DNA from: Gracilariopsis chorda
Taxonomy: Eukaryota > Rhodophyta > Florideophyceae > Gracilariales > Gracilariaceae
DNA: 64,000 nucleotides
Assembly: GCA_003194525.1 (NCBI GenBank)
Contig: NBIV01000228.1
Coordinates: 62,001 to 126,000 of the forward strand
Direction: 5' to 3'
Shown here in pieces: positions 42,760-51,153 of this stretch. The notes under the pieces were generated by a model, which was not told where the DNA came from, made no database searches, and saw only the letters and a program-made list of their open reading frames with translations. The position numbers and the translations under genes were made by a program. How positions within the stretch are numbered: position 1 is the stretch's first letter; the number at the start of each line of letters is the position of its first letter.

Positions 42760-45638
42760 TGGTAACTCCGTCGCAACGTGAGGTAAAGTTTCCGTCCACT
42801 GGCGTGTCCACCAAGTTTCGCATAGTGCGACAAGTGCAACACTCTAGGTTGTATAGTATGCGGTACCACTACCTGTGGGGTTGTTTGAACCGTCCTGACG
42901 AGGTATCCAACATCATTCAAGTCGAAAGGGAGTTGCGCACCGCCATTAAGTCGGGCGCGAATCTGAGTACAGAAGGGATCACCTTGTTGTTCTCTGACCA
43001 TCTCCTCCGGGGGTATTGGCACGAAATTACCCGGTGGGGGTTTCTGAGCATCGTCCGAGACGAGTAGTGCGTCCAGTTCATCATCCGATTCCGGTTCTTC
43101 ATCCGAGTTATCGGGTTCACGGTCCGGGTTCTCCGGTTCTCGACCGTCGACGACGAAGCAAGGAATGTACTCGTCCCGAGCGGGTAGAGTTTCACCATCC
43201 GTGGGTAAACGCGACAGCGCGTCCGCCTGAGCGTTCTTTGTGCCCTTCTTGTAGATCAGCTCGAAGTCGAATTCCGCAAGGCGGAGCCTCCAACGCATTA
43301 AGCGGCCTGACGGTTCAGAGACTGTCATGAGCCATCGTAATGACGAGTGATCCGTGTAAACGGTGAAGTGCACACCCATAAGATAGGGGCGGAGAGTGGA
43401 GAGTGCCCACACAACTGCAAGACACTCTTTCTCCGAGACGGAGTAATTCCGCTCGTGAACATTCAGTGAGCGTGACCAGTACCCAATGGGGGTTCGTTCT
43501 CCTTCGGGAGTTGTCTGAAAGAGAGCGCAACCTACTTGGTAGTCACTAGCATCCGTGTCTACGGTAAACGGTAGTCCGGGTTTCGGTAACGATAAGATCG
43601 GTGCTGATGTTACAGCCTCCTTGAGGGAGTTAAACGCCTTCGTCTCGACGGACGTAAAGGGTTCCAATTTCGGTGGTTGGCCTTTCCGCAAGAGCGCATT
43701 CAAGGGTGCTGAGATATCCGCACAACTCGGGATAAACCGTCGATAGACGTTGACTAATCCTAGAAAGGAGCGTAGTTCTGTTTGAGTGGCGGGTTCCTTC
43801 GCTTGGCGGAGCGACTTAACTCGAGCTTCCTCGATCATCACACGCCCAGGGCGGATTATGTGGCCCAGATACTTCACTGTATCTGTAAAGAACTCACATT
43901 TCCTCAACTTGAGAGTAACTCCAGCTTCACGTAGCGTGGTCATGATATCTCTCACGTGTATGAGGTGGTCATCCAGATTATCTGAGAATACTATGATATC
44001 GTCCAGGTAGACGAGGCATGTACGCCATTTGAAGCGAGCCAGTAGTATGTCGATAGCACGCTGGAAAGTAGCGGGAGCATTGGTCAAACCAAAAGGCATC
44101 CGTTTGAAACGGTAGAGTCCGGAGTGACAGACAAAAGCAGTCTTGTCGCGGTCCTGTTCCCTGACGGGCACCTGCCAGTATCCCCAATTGGCGTCTAGAG
44201 CCGTGAAAACGGTAGCATTTCCGAGTGAATCGATGTACTCATCCATTCGTGGGATCGGGTACACATCCTTGATGGTTACGGCGTTCAGTCGACGGTAGTC
44301 GATGCAAAAGCGCCAGGATCCATCCGGTTTCGGAGCCAGTACCACTGGGGATGCCCACGGCGACTGAGCCGGTTCTATTACTCCAGCTCGGAGCATCTTT
44401 TCCACTTGGAATTCTTCCTCTTCTCGAGCTTTAGGGCCTGCCCTATAGGGGTGCTGAGCGATCGGCCTGGTATCAGGTAGCAAGTCAATCCGGTGCTCCG
44501 TTGTAGTAATCTCCCCTAGGGAGCCATCCCACATCGTGGTGAAATTCCGTAACATCTCACGGAGACGTTCACGGTGCGATTCCGGCACATGACCGAGGTC
44601 AAGTTCCTCGAGTTCTTTCACGGGATCAATCCGGTCGTAACTCGTTGGAACCGGCTTAGCATCCGAGCATTTCGGCATTTGGACGGCAGTGTCCTCCCCC
44701 TCCTTAGAGTGAACGAGACCGAGGACATCGGCGGCGGTCATTCTCGTGGGAACCATCGCGGTGGGGTGGGGCATTACCGAACCAATGACTTGGTTTTTCA
44801 CCAGTGACTGGGGCGTGGAGCCTAGATTGGCGACCAGCACGTTGAACGGTTTGTCGGGCTCAATTTGAGCTACTCCATTCGCCACGGCGAGTTGATACCT
44901 ATCATATAAGGATGAAAGGGGTTGAATTACTCGTAAACCGTGTTGACGGGAAGTGACTCGTACCCAAACCTGAGATTCCGGGGGAAGTTGGACAGACGTG
45001 GCAACGCGGAGCTTTGTAGAGTCCCGGGAAGCCGGTGGGGGTTCCTGCGCAGCAGGTAATGGAACGTTCTTCTTCGAAGCACGTCGTAGAGGACGACGTA
45101 CGATCGAAACGGAGGAGCCGTCTTCCATTTCCACACGTCTTAGACGGGGCCTGATGGCATCGACGAATCTGTCACAGAAGTCACATCCCAAGATCAAAGG
45201 GGCGGCAAGTTTCCGACAAACAATAAAGTTGAGTTTCACAAGAAACGAGCCAAGGCGCACGACCAGGTCGATTGTCCCAACCGTTGATAACGGGTTATCA
45301 TTCGCATCCGCGACATCCGGTATCACGCCATGGCCGATCTGAGACTGCAATGACGGTGGCAGGAGCGACTCAACGATGAAGTTCGGGCCTGCACCTGTGT
45401 CCAAAACAGTGAGAACTCGCACCGTAAACTGGGTGGAAAGGCCAAGGTCAGCATATACCTTGTAGTTTCTCTTGGCCATTACCAAAACTCTGTCCGGGAA
45501 CCGGTTGTTTCGAACACGTTTCCACGGTCGACGCAGAACACTAAAGTGTTCAGAGTTCACGTCTGAGACGGCCTGTTTCCTAGTAAGGATTTTGACCGGG
45601 GAGCGAGGCAGTGACGCCTCGGGCGCCTTCAACCTCAA
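42612..45638 (-). CDS. gypsy-2 pol: protease, RT, RNase H, integrase zinc finger
   Basis: 1008 codons open; no ATG at the start, in the -1 frame relative to gag. Protease DTGAG (about 45395-45409); RT WASPVVLAPKPDGSWRFCID to FTALDANWGYWQVP, then YLDDIIVFS (about 44010-43985); RNase H VDTDASDYQVGCAL, YTDHSSLRW, NAQADALSRL; integrase HHCC HYAKLGGH...CTECAK (about 42835-42700). The correct frame leaves this ORF near 42660, where one base appears missing (FPA | STGPLEF), so integrase continues in the neighbouring frame. All RT catalytic residues are present. Confidence 0.92.
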   Translation of the reverse strand: MRLKAPEASLPRSPVKILTRKQAVSDVNSEHFSVLRRPWKRVRNNRFPDRVLVMAKRNYKVYADLGLSTQFTVRVLTVLDTGAGPNFIVESLLPPSLQSQIGHGVIPDVADANDNPLSTVGTIDLVVRLGSFLVKLNFIVCRKLAAPLILGCDFCDRFVDAIRPRLRRVEMEDGSSVSIVRRPLRRASKKNVPLPAAQEPPPASRDSTKLRVATSVQLPPESQVWVRVTSRQHGLRVIQPLSSLYDRYQLAVANGVAQIEPDKPFNVLVANLGSTPQSLVKNQVIGSVMPHPTAMVPTRMTAADVLGLVHSKEGEDTAVQMPKCSDAKPVPTSYDRIDPVKELEELDLGHVPESHRERLREMLRNFTTMWDGSLGEITTTEHRIDLLPDTRPIAQHPYRAGPKAREEEEFQVEKMLRAGVIEPAQSPWASPVVLAPKPDGSWRFCIDYRRLNAVTIKDVYPIPRMDEYIDSLGNATVFTALDANWGYWQVPVREQDRDKTAFVCHSGLYRFKRMPFGLTNAPATFQRAIDILLARFKWRTCLVYLDDIIVFSDNLDDHLIHVRDIMTTLREAGVTLKLRKCEFFTDTVKYLGHIIRPGRVMIEEARVKSLRQAKEPATQTELRSFLGLVNVYRRFIPSCADISAPLNALLRKGQPPKLEPFTSVETKAFNSLKEAVTSAPILSLPKPGLPFTVDTDASDYQVGCALFQTTPEGERTPIGYWSRSLNVHERNYSVSEKECLAVVWALSTLRPYLMGVHFTVYTDHSSLRWLMTVSEPSGRLMRWRLRLAEFDFELIYKKGTKNAQADALSRLPTDGETLPARDEYIPCFVVDGREPENPDREPDNSDEEPESDDELDALLVSDDAQKPPPGNFVPIPPEEMVREQQGDPFCTQIRARLNGGAQLPFDLNDVGYLVRTVQTTPQVVVPHTIQPRVLHLSHYAKLGGHASGRKLYLTLRRSYHWPAMALDCYATVRSCTECAKNRVKLRKHSTKLKLFPARGPSSLSQLTS

Positions 45639-45676
45639 CTCTGAGGGCGCCTCTCCCGTAGGGGAGACTCCCGAAA

Positions 45677-47791
45677 TCAGTTTTCCTGAGCCCGTTCCGC
45701 CTGAGGCGGGGTCTCAGAATCCTGAACCACTAGCAGTGGAGCGCTAGCGGGGGTGTCTTGTCGAACAAGACGGGGGTTAGTGACCTGCTCAGCAGGGGAA
45801 AGCAACGCGTGTCGCGGGTTCGTATCCGGGATATTCCGGGGGAAGTCCGTCTTCGCTCGTAAGTACGAGGCAATCGGAACGGTCTGCTTCTCCGCTGGAG
45901 CAAGGGCTTCATAGTTACCGATCACTTGGGTTTCTTCTCTCAAAGTGAGGATGCAGTCCGGTGAAATGTGACCGTGTTCGTAACATATGTGGCATATGAC
46001 TCCAGAGCGTGGGGGCGGCTGACCGGAACGAGCATCCGTGTGTCTCACCGCTGGGCGGATATCCTTCCATCCGGGACGACTCTGCCGTAGGGCACCATTC
46101 GAATAGGGAATGCGAGGTCCGTGAACACGGGGTCCGTCAACATACAGCAGGGAGTTCTCCTGGGCTGTGTCGTAGGACGCATCCGTCGTGGACGGCAGTT
46201 CCGTTGTCGGAATAGACTGAGCACCGGCCTGAGCGAGGTAAACGTTATCGTAGTCCCTTGAAGGGCGTCCACTCGCTGCTAGCGATAAGGATGGTGAACT
46301 GGCTTCCATCATCAACGCCTTGGCGGGACGAGACTTCGATGCAGGGATACGAGCTCGAAGTGCATCACCTTCCGCTTGCGCGTGTTGAATCATTTCCAGG
46401 TAGGTGGTGTTACGACGATCCTCCCGATATCGGGCCACCAGCGTACGGATTGCCGGATTCAATCCATCGATGTACATGGTGCAGCGTTCTCCAGACGAGT
46501 AAACATTGTCACACCTGTGGAAAGCCTTATTAAGGCGTACCGAGAATTCGGTTTCCGTCTCTCCAGATTTCTGGCGGGTATCGCGTAAAGCGAGAATAGC
46601 CGCCTGAATAGCGTTGTTCGTCGCGTAGGATCGCAAGAGGTACTGAACCGCTTCCGGCCAGCACGTTACACCTCCTTCGGAGGCTCGGGAAGAACCTCTT
46701 ACAGAGTTGTATTGATCCTCGGCGAGGCCACGTAGAAAATACGGTAGGGCAATAAACGCCTGTCCTTCGTTCATACCAAGTATGTCCGCTTCGGAAACGA
46801 ACCTTCCGAGGAAGTCTAACACCAATATGGGATCCTCTCCAGAAAAGGACTGCTTACGAAGGGAAAGCTGCATAAGCTTTATGCAGTCCTTCACCTTACC
46901 CATGCCACGGGGTGTACGATCCAATGAGGAGTCCTCAAGCCGATAATATCGGTACGATACCAACCTCTTGTAGAGGGGATTAGTACATTTGAGTTCCCTC
47001 AATCCTAAGTGTTTCCTTCCCTTCCTCCGGGGGCGAATCACACCTTGGGTGGAAGAAGACCGTTTAGAATGGGACGGGCGTCGGCGACGATCATCGTCCG
47101 ACGAAGAATCCGACGACACCGAACCATCTGAATGGTGAGAATCCTGTGAAGACAGGGAGGAATCCGACGAGTCGGGATCGTGCTTGGGCTGCGTCTTACG
47201 AGTGCGGCGGGTAGAATCTTTCTTCTCGCGCTTCGCTTTTTGCGAGACAGCAGCGGCCTCACCCGGGACGTTGTCATCCGTCAAGATAGTTTGCTCCAAC
47301 GTCCTCAGACGGGCACTGACACGATCAAATCGGGTTTCCACATTCTCAACATAGTTGGCAGGGCCACCAAAACATTCCAACACAGTGTTGACATCCGCCC
47401 TTAAAAGGCGAATGTCCTCAGCCAAATCCTTGATAAAAGAGGTATCAAACCTGACACGCAGGACTTCAAACTCCTCCACGAGGGCATTGTGTGCTTCACG
47501 CATCTCCTCAAGCTGCGCTTGGACACTGGGGGGGGCGTCGGTATCGGGGTCTCCCCTCCGGGGTGCAGCTACATCGGCAGAAGCCGGGTCGACACCAGAG
47601 TTGGGAGCGTCCTTCAACGCCTTAGGCGGGGGTTTCTGGGCTCTCGACGAGTCTTGGCCCTTCGACTTGCCTCTCAAAGTGGCACGTCGAGGGTGGCCAG
47701 CGGGGACCTTCGAGATCTCTGCCTGTTCCACGTCACTGACGGAACGACTCCGCGTGACAACGGGTTCGGCGGAGGATGGTCGCCGAGACAT
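45677..47791 (-). CDS. gypsy-2 gag
   Basis: The first ATG in frame is 47791 (MSRRPSSAEPVV), giving 704 residues; the open frame extends a little upstream without ATG. N-terminal basic/Pro-rich part, a possible coiled coil (about 95-190: QLEEMREAHNALVEEFEVLR), a Ser/Asp/Arg-rich linker, a Retrotrans_gag capsid region (about 265-470: FSGEDPILVLDFLGRF, GLNPAIRTLVARY) and one perfect zinc knuckle CHICYEHGHISPDC (about 45990-45950). It ends QEN-stop. Pol overlaps in the -1 frame, and GGAAAAC just before the stop is a candidate slip site. It forms the particle and packages RNA. Confidence 0.9.
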   Translation of the reverse strand: MSRRPSSAEPVVTRSRSVSDVEQAEISKVPAGHPRRATLRGKSKGQDSSRAQKPPPKALKDAPNSGVDPASADVAAPRRGDPDTDAPPSVQAQLEEMREAHNALVEEFEVLRVRFDTSFIKDLAEDIRLLRADVNTVLECFGGPANYVENVETRFDRVSARLRTLEQTILTDDNVPGEAAAVSQKAKREKKDSTRRTRKTQPKHDPDSSDSSLSSQDSHHSDGSVSSDSSSDDDRRRRPSHSKRSSSTQGVIRPRRKGRKHLGLRELKCTNPLYKRLVSYRYYRLEDSSLDRTPRGMGKVKDCIKLMQLSLRKQSFSGEDPILVLDFLGRFVSEADILGMNEGQAFIALPYFLRGLAEDQYNSVRGSSRASEGGVTCWPEAVQYLLRSYATNNAIQAAILALRDTRQKSGETETEFSVRLNKAFHRCDNVYSSGERCTMYIDGLNPAIRTLVARYREDRRNTTYLEMIQHAQAEGDALRARIPASKSRPAKALMMEASSPSLSLAASGRPSRDYDNVYLAQAGAQSIPTTELPSTTDASYDTAQENSLLYVDGPRVHGPRIPYSNGALRQSRPGWKDIRPAVRHTDARSGQPPPRSGVICHICYEHGHISPDCILTLREETQVIGNYEALAPAEKQTVPIASYLRAKTDFPRNIPDTNPRHALLSPAEQVTNPRLVRQDTPASAPLLVVQDSETPPQAERAQEN

Positions 47792-47888
47792 GTGTAGACC
47801 AAAAACTCCCACGAAATGGTAAGAAACCAAAAGTTTGGACAGTGAATCTCCGAGGAGAGGTAATACAAAACCTAACCGTTTCCGATTC

Positions 47889-47903
47889 TAGGTCGGGAGA
47901 CCA
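47889..47903 (-). other. gypsy-2 primer-binding site
   Basis: Minus strand TGGTCTCCCGACCTA, three bases after the 5' LTR, identical to gypsy-1. Confidence 0.75.
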
Positions 47904-47906
47904 CTT

Positions 47907-48809
47907 TGTAGTGCAATACCCGCAAGCGGGACAACACACGAAGACGTTCGGAATCTTCCCCTCTGGAGGGTAACACAGCGAACGGAGCCTCTCCGGATGA
48001 GCACGACGAAGTCGGGTTGTAAATCCGAGGCTCACCCTCACGCCAAGCGGGGAGAGTTGAAACGGTAGGATTAGGATCACCACGAATGGGAAAACAGCCC
48101 TTCCAAGGAGTACGAGTCCACGTAAGTGGGGGAAGACGTCACGGGATACCGGCACGAGAGACACGCGTCAGCGGTGACGAGCAACCACACAAAGGGGTAG
48201 GAACCACGAGAGTGGGGTAAGGGAAATACGGGGGATGCCCGATTGGGGGCGACGGGGGTGTGGGCCAACGGGACCACGGAAAAAGGTACAAAAGAAACCC
48301 TATACAGGGGCGAGAACACGGCGGTGGTGAATTAAGTGACAAGTGCCCAAGGCGGTGATACTCCTAGTGACGCAGGGTGGATAGGTCTACCGTTAGTAAC
48401 GCGGCTTTACCTCCGAGGAGTGTAGAAGACTCGCGAAAGCGGAAAAGACTTAGAGCCAAGAACCCTGGTTGGGGAAGTTTACTCAGTGTCAGGGCGAGGT
48501 CGCCGAGCCACTATATAGTGTAGTAATCTCCCTACTGTAGCGTAGATAAATAATAAATAATAAATACAAGTTAACTAAATGTCCACACCGTGGTGCCAAC
48601 CTCCTCTTGACTATCCGTGTCACACGTGGTCCACTCACGCCTTGGGCGGCACACGGCGCATGCACAGGTGTGCACCTGGCGCACAATGCGGATCCGCTGA
48701 GGGCTGAGACACCCGCTAATAGCGGTAGTAATCATAAACACGCGAAAGCGGCAAAAACATCAAGTCCACAGGTCATCGCTGAGTAATCCTCCTTGAGGAT
48801 TGCACTTCA
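47907..48809 (-). repeat. gypsy-2 5' LTR
   Basis: 903 bp, partner of 37145-38047, with differences such as C/A at 47962 and T/G near 48023. Confidence 0.95.
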
Positions 48810-48881
48810 TTAAATCTCCCTGGGTGGTTGTCTGCTTTTGCATAAATGGCACATCGACTATATAGGGTGTCAGTTGTTATC

Positions 48882-48957
48882 AATAGGTTTATTGATATGG
48901 GATTTGCTCTAACGGTGGTACCCCCGTTAGAGCAAATCCCATATCAATAAACCTATT
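48882..48957. repeat. Perfect 34-bp inverted repeat (hairpin)
   Basis: Arms 48882-48915 and 48924-48957 are complementary at all 34 positions around the 8-nt loop TGGTACCC. It lies about 260 bp upstream of the DDE transposase frame. It could be a miniature foldback element or a regulatory stem of the DNA transposon. No target duplication is visible. Confidence 0.85.
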
Positions 48958-49216
48958 CTTTTTTGGAAATGAGGGATTCATTTATCAAAATCGCATGAAT
49001 TTACAAAAAGGTACATACATGCGCCTGTAATTCAAGGTTGCACAGAGGCAAAATGAATTGGCCCGAAGCGCGTCATTGCGGTATGGCGCCCTTTTTTACG
49101 AAACGGCCTCGTCATTTCGCAAACAACATGGCCAGTTTGTATTTAAACCTTCAGCCCGCTTTTGGGTCACACCCATCTCCTAACACAGCCCACCCCCACA
49201 CCTGCACTTCTACCGT

Positions 49217-50494
49217 ATGGCGCAAATATCGCTCAGTGATGCTGCACAGGCTTTGCAGCTCTTGTCAAACGCCCGCATTGACCGCACGACAGAGCTCGAG
49301 CAGTACAGCGTGAACTGTCCTGACGACAGTGACGAGGACAATGGCACAGACGCCCCTATTTTTGACCAGTTCTATGAAAGCGGAGGGGGGCGTGCAATTG
49401 TCGAGATGACTAACTTCTCCCCAAGCCAGTTCATGGAAATATGGGCGCGGTTTGAGACCATTATTTTGGAAAGCTACAACGTCGGGAGGGGTCGCAAGAG
49501 TGCTCAAACTCCCAAGGATGTACTTTTCATGACACTTTGTGTGTTGAAACATGGCGGGACGTGGGATTTTCTTGCTCGTATGTTTGGCCTGAAAGCCTCT
49601 GCGTTCGAGAGGCTTATCATACGATTCATCAAGATACTCTCCGATCCAGTTGACGAGCATTATGTGACGTATCAGGCCAAGCAGGTGACTATGAAGCATT
49701 TAGTGGAGCACAAAAAGGCTTTTAAGAACTACCGCATGGCGCGTTATGCCACTTATGTCACATTCCAGCCGTCTTTCAGGCCTTCAGGTAGTATTGAAGA
49801 AGAGAAGAAATACTACAGCGGAAAGCATAAACTCTACGGTTATAAGGTGGAGTTATCAGTTCTCCCAAACGTTTTTGCGATTTGTGCGAGTTTACGAACT
49901 AGGCTCAGTCTATGAATTGGTAATTTTCGAAGCAATGCAGTGGTGGAACCGCAAAGCTCAGCGCAAGAGGTCTGATGAAGGTGACATTGATGACAACGGT
50001 CCATTGTTGGACAAGTACGGTGATCAGTGGGCGGTACTGACAGACAAGGGCTACCAGGGAGCACAAGAGTTCAGGCGAATTATTCACCCCAAGCGAAAGC
50101 CGCAGGGGGGTTTTTGTGCCCCGCCGACGTCTCAGAGAATAAGAGTATCTCCAGAGATAGAATCATCGTAGAAAACGTTTTTGGTAGACTCGGTGCGTTG
50201 TGGGGTGTACTTTCATCGAATTGGAAATGGTCGAAGAGGAACTATGATCTTGTTTTCCGTCTGTGCTTAGGGTTCACCAACTTTCATATACGGTGGAAGC
50301 CACTCAGGGAGCAGGACATGGAAATGTATCAACAACTAACCAACAGGTGGTATGAAATTGGAAACACCCAGTTGGAGCGGCGGAGGCTTATTCAAAAGCG
50401 CTACCGGCAGAGGCGCAATGACTCTATCCAACGACAGTTTAGGGCCAACTATGTGGACCGCCATGGCCGACAGACCAGTGAAGACGCGGAGTAA
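49217..50494 (+). pseudogene. DDE_Tnp_4 transposase (Harbinger-type), broken
   Basis: Three frames in series (49217-about 49880, about 49900-50130, about 50130-50494) make one protein: an N-terminal region with NFSPSQFMEIWARFE and TPKDVLFMTLCVLKHGGTWD (helix-turn-helix-like), then the DDE core with YYSGKHKLYGYKVE, LTDKGYQG and DRIIVENVFGRLG. The first catalytic Asp seems lost: the family usually has D before VTFQ, and here it is ATYVTFQ. A basic C-terminal tail (RRRLIQKRYRQRR). Two frameshifts plus the Asp change make it inactive. It cut and pasted the DNA transposon. 48958-49216 is its 5' untranslated region. Confidence 0.75.
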
Positions 50495-50659
50495 CAGAGC
50501 AGTTACGATTGTTTAGTAAAATATCTCATTGTTTGTAATTATGCACTGTCCTTTGCCATTTATCCTTTTAATTGTGCACTGATTTATTAAATTCGCGGTG
50601 ACCAACCCGTTTCCCAAACGACCGAGTCCTTCGAAAACGCGACTGTGTTTTGCGGAAAG

Positions 50660-50793
50660 GTGGATATTTGCGATAGTGACCTAGTAGACCTGTCTCCGTG
50701 CTAACAGTGAAATGTCTGCAACCTTTTCAGTTCTCTATGAAAAGTGCTGACAAAATGTGTACGCTTCTCTAGAAACCAGCCGATGTAGCCACA
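50660..50793 (-). repeat. gypsy-3 5' LTR, upper fragment
   Basis: 50690-50793 matches 23155-23258 closely; similarity fades between 50650 and 50690. Ends TG on the minus strand, followed by ACTTC. Confidence 0.72.
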
Positions 50794-51153
50794 ACTTCCA
50801 GTCAGAGCCGACTCGTCTCGAGAAACGACCTCACATATGATCACAAACCTGCGCGAAACATTAAGCACATTATCTGCTCGTTCTCCGTACAGATGCCCAG
50901 CCAGGCTATCCTGATAGCAAACCTCTAGCTCTACACTATTCTTCATTGTCGGGAACCCTCTATACAATAACAAAAAGATTACACTTCCGGTCCAAAGTGA
51001 CGGCAGTAGACGCCTGGAGGCCTAAAGATGTTCCCACATGTAGTCCATAGGTCGATTTCGTCATGCTTCGCAGACACCCAGCCAGCTTTATCACTACCAA
51101 CCTAATAAAAATTGCACCCAACCTATTGTACAAGAAGAATAGAACTAAACTTT

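Larger units (their letters stand above)
37145..48809 (-). mobile_element. Ty3/gypsy chromodomain retrotransposon gypsy-2 (young)
   Basis: 11,665 bp with two 903-bp LTRs that I find differ at only about seven positions, flanked by TTAAA at 37140-37144 and 48810-48814. Minus-strand order: 5' LTR (47907-48809), primer-binding site, gag, protease, RT, RNase H, integrase, chromodomain, polypurine tract, 3' LTR (37145-38047). A plus-strand 609-codon frame occupies the space between chromodomain and 3' LTR. Pol has two frameshifts and one stop; the rest is intact. Confidence 0.95.
36843..50660 (+). mobile_element. DNA transposon with DDE_Tnp_4 (Harbinger-type) transposase, split by gypsy-2
   Basis: Everything between the two halves of the gypsy-3 5' LTR, minus gypsy-2, is about 2.15 kb (36843-37144 and 48810-50660) and contains a decayed DDE_Tnp_4 transposase on the plus strand plus a second open stretch on the minus strand. 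I could not find matching terminal inverted repeats, so the ends are known only to within about 20 bp from the LTR alignment. Confidence 0.5.
23032..50793 (-). mobile_element. Ty3/gypsy element gypsy-3 (oomycete-like lineage), full span including insertions
   Basis: The two LTRs (23032-23258 intact; 36754-36842 plus about 50660-50793 split) are flanked by ACTTC at 23027-23031 and 50794-50798. On the minus strand: 5' LTR, gag-protease (36660-35109), pol linker (27168-26825), RT/RNase H/integrase (26278-23299), 3' LTR. The Helitron, a solo LTR and a DNA transposon carrying gypsy-2 interrupt it. Without them about 5.4 kb remains. All coding parts are broken. The RT and gag signatures differ from gypsy-1 and gypsy-2 and resemble those I know from oomycete gypsy elements. 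Confidence 0.8.
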
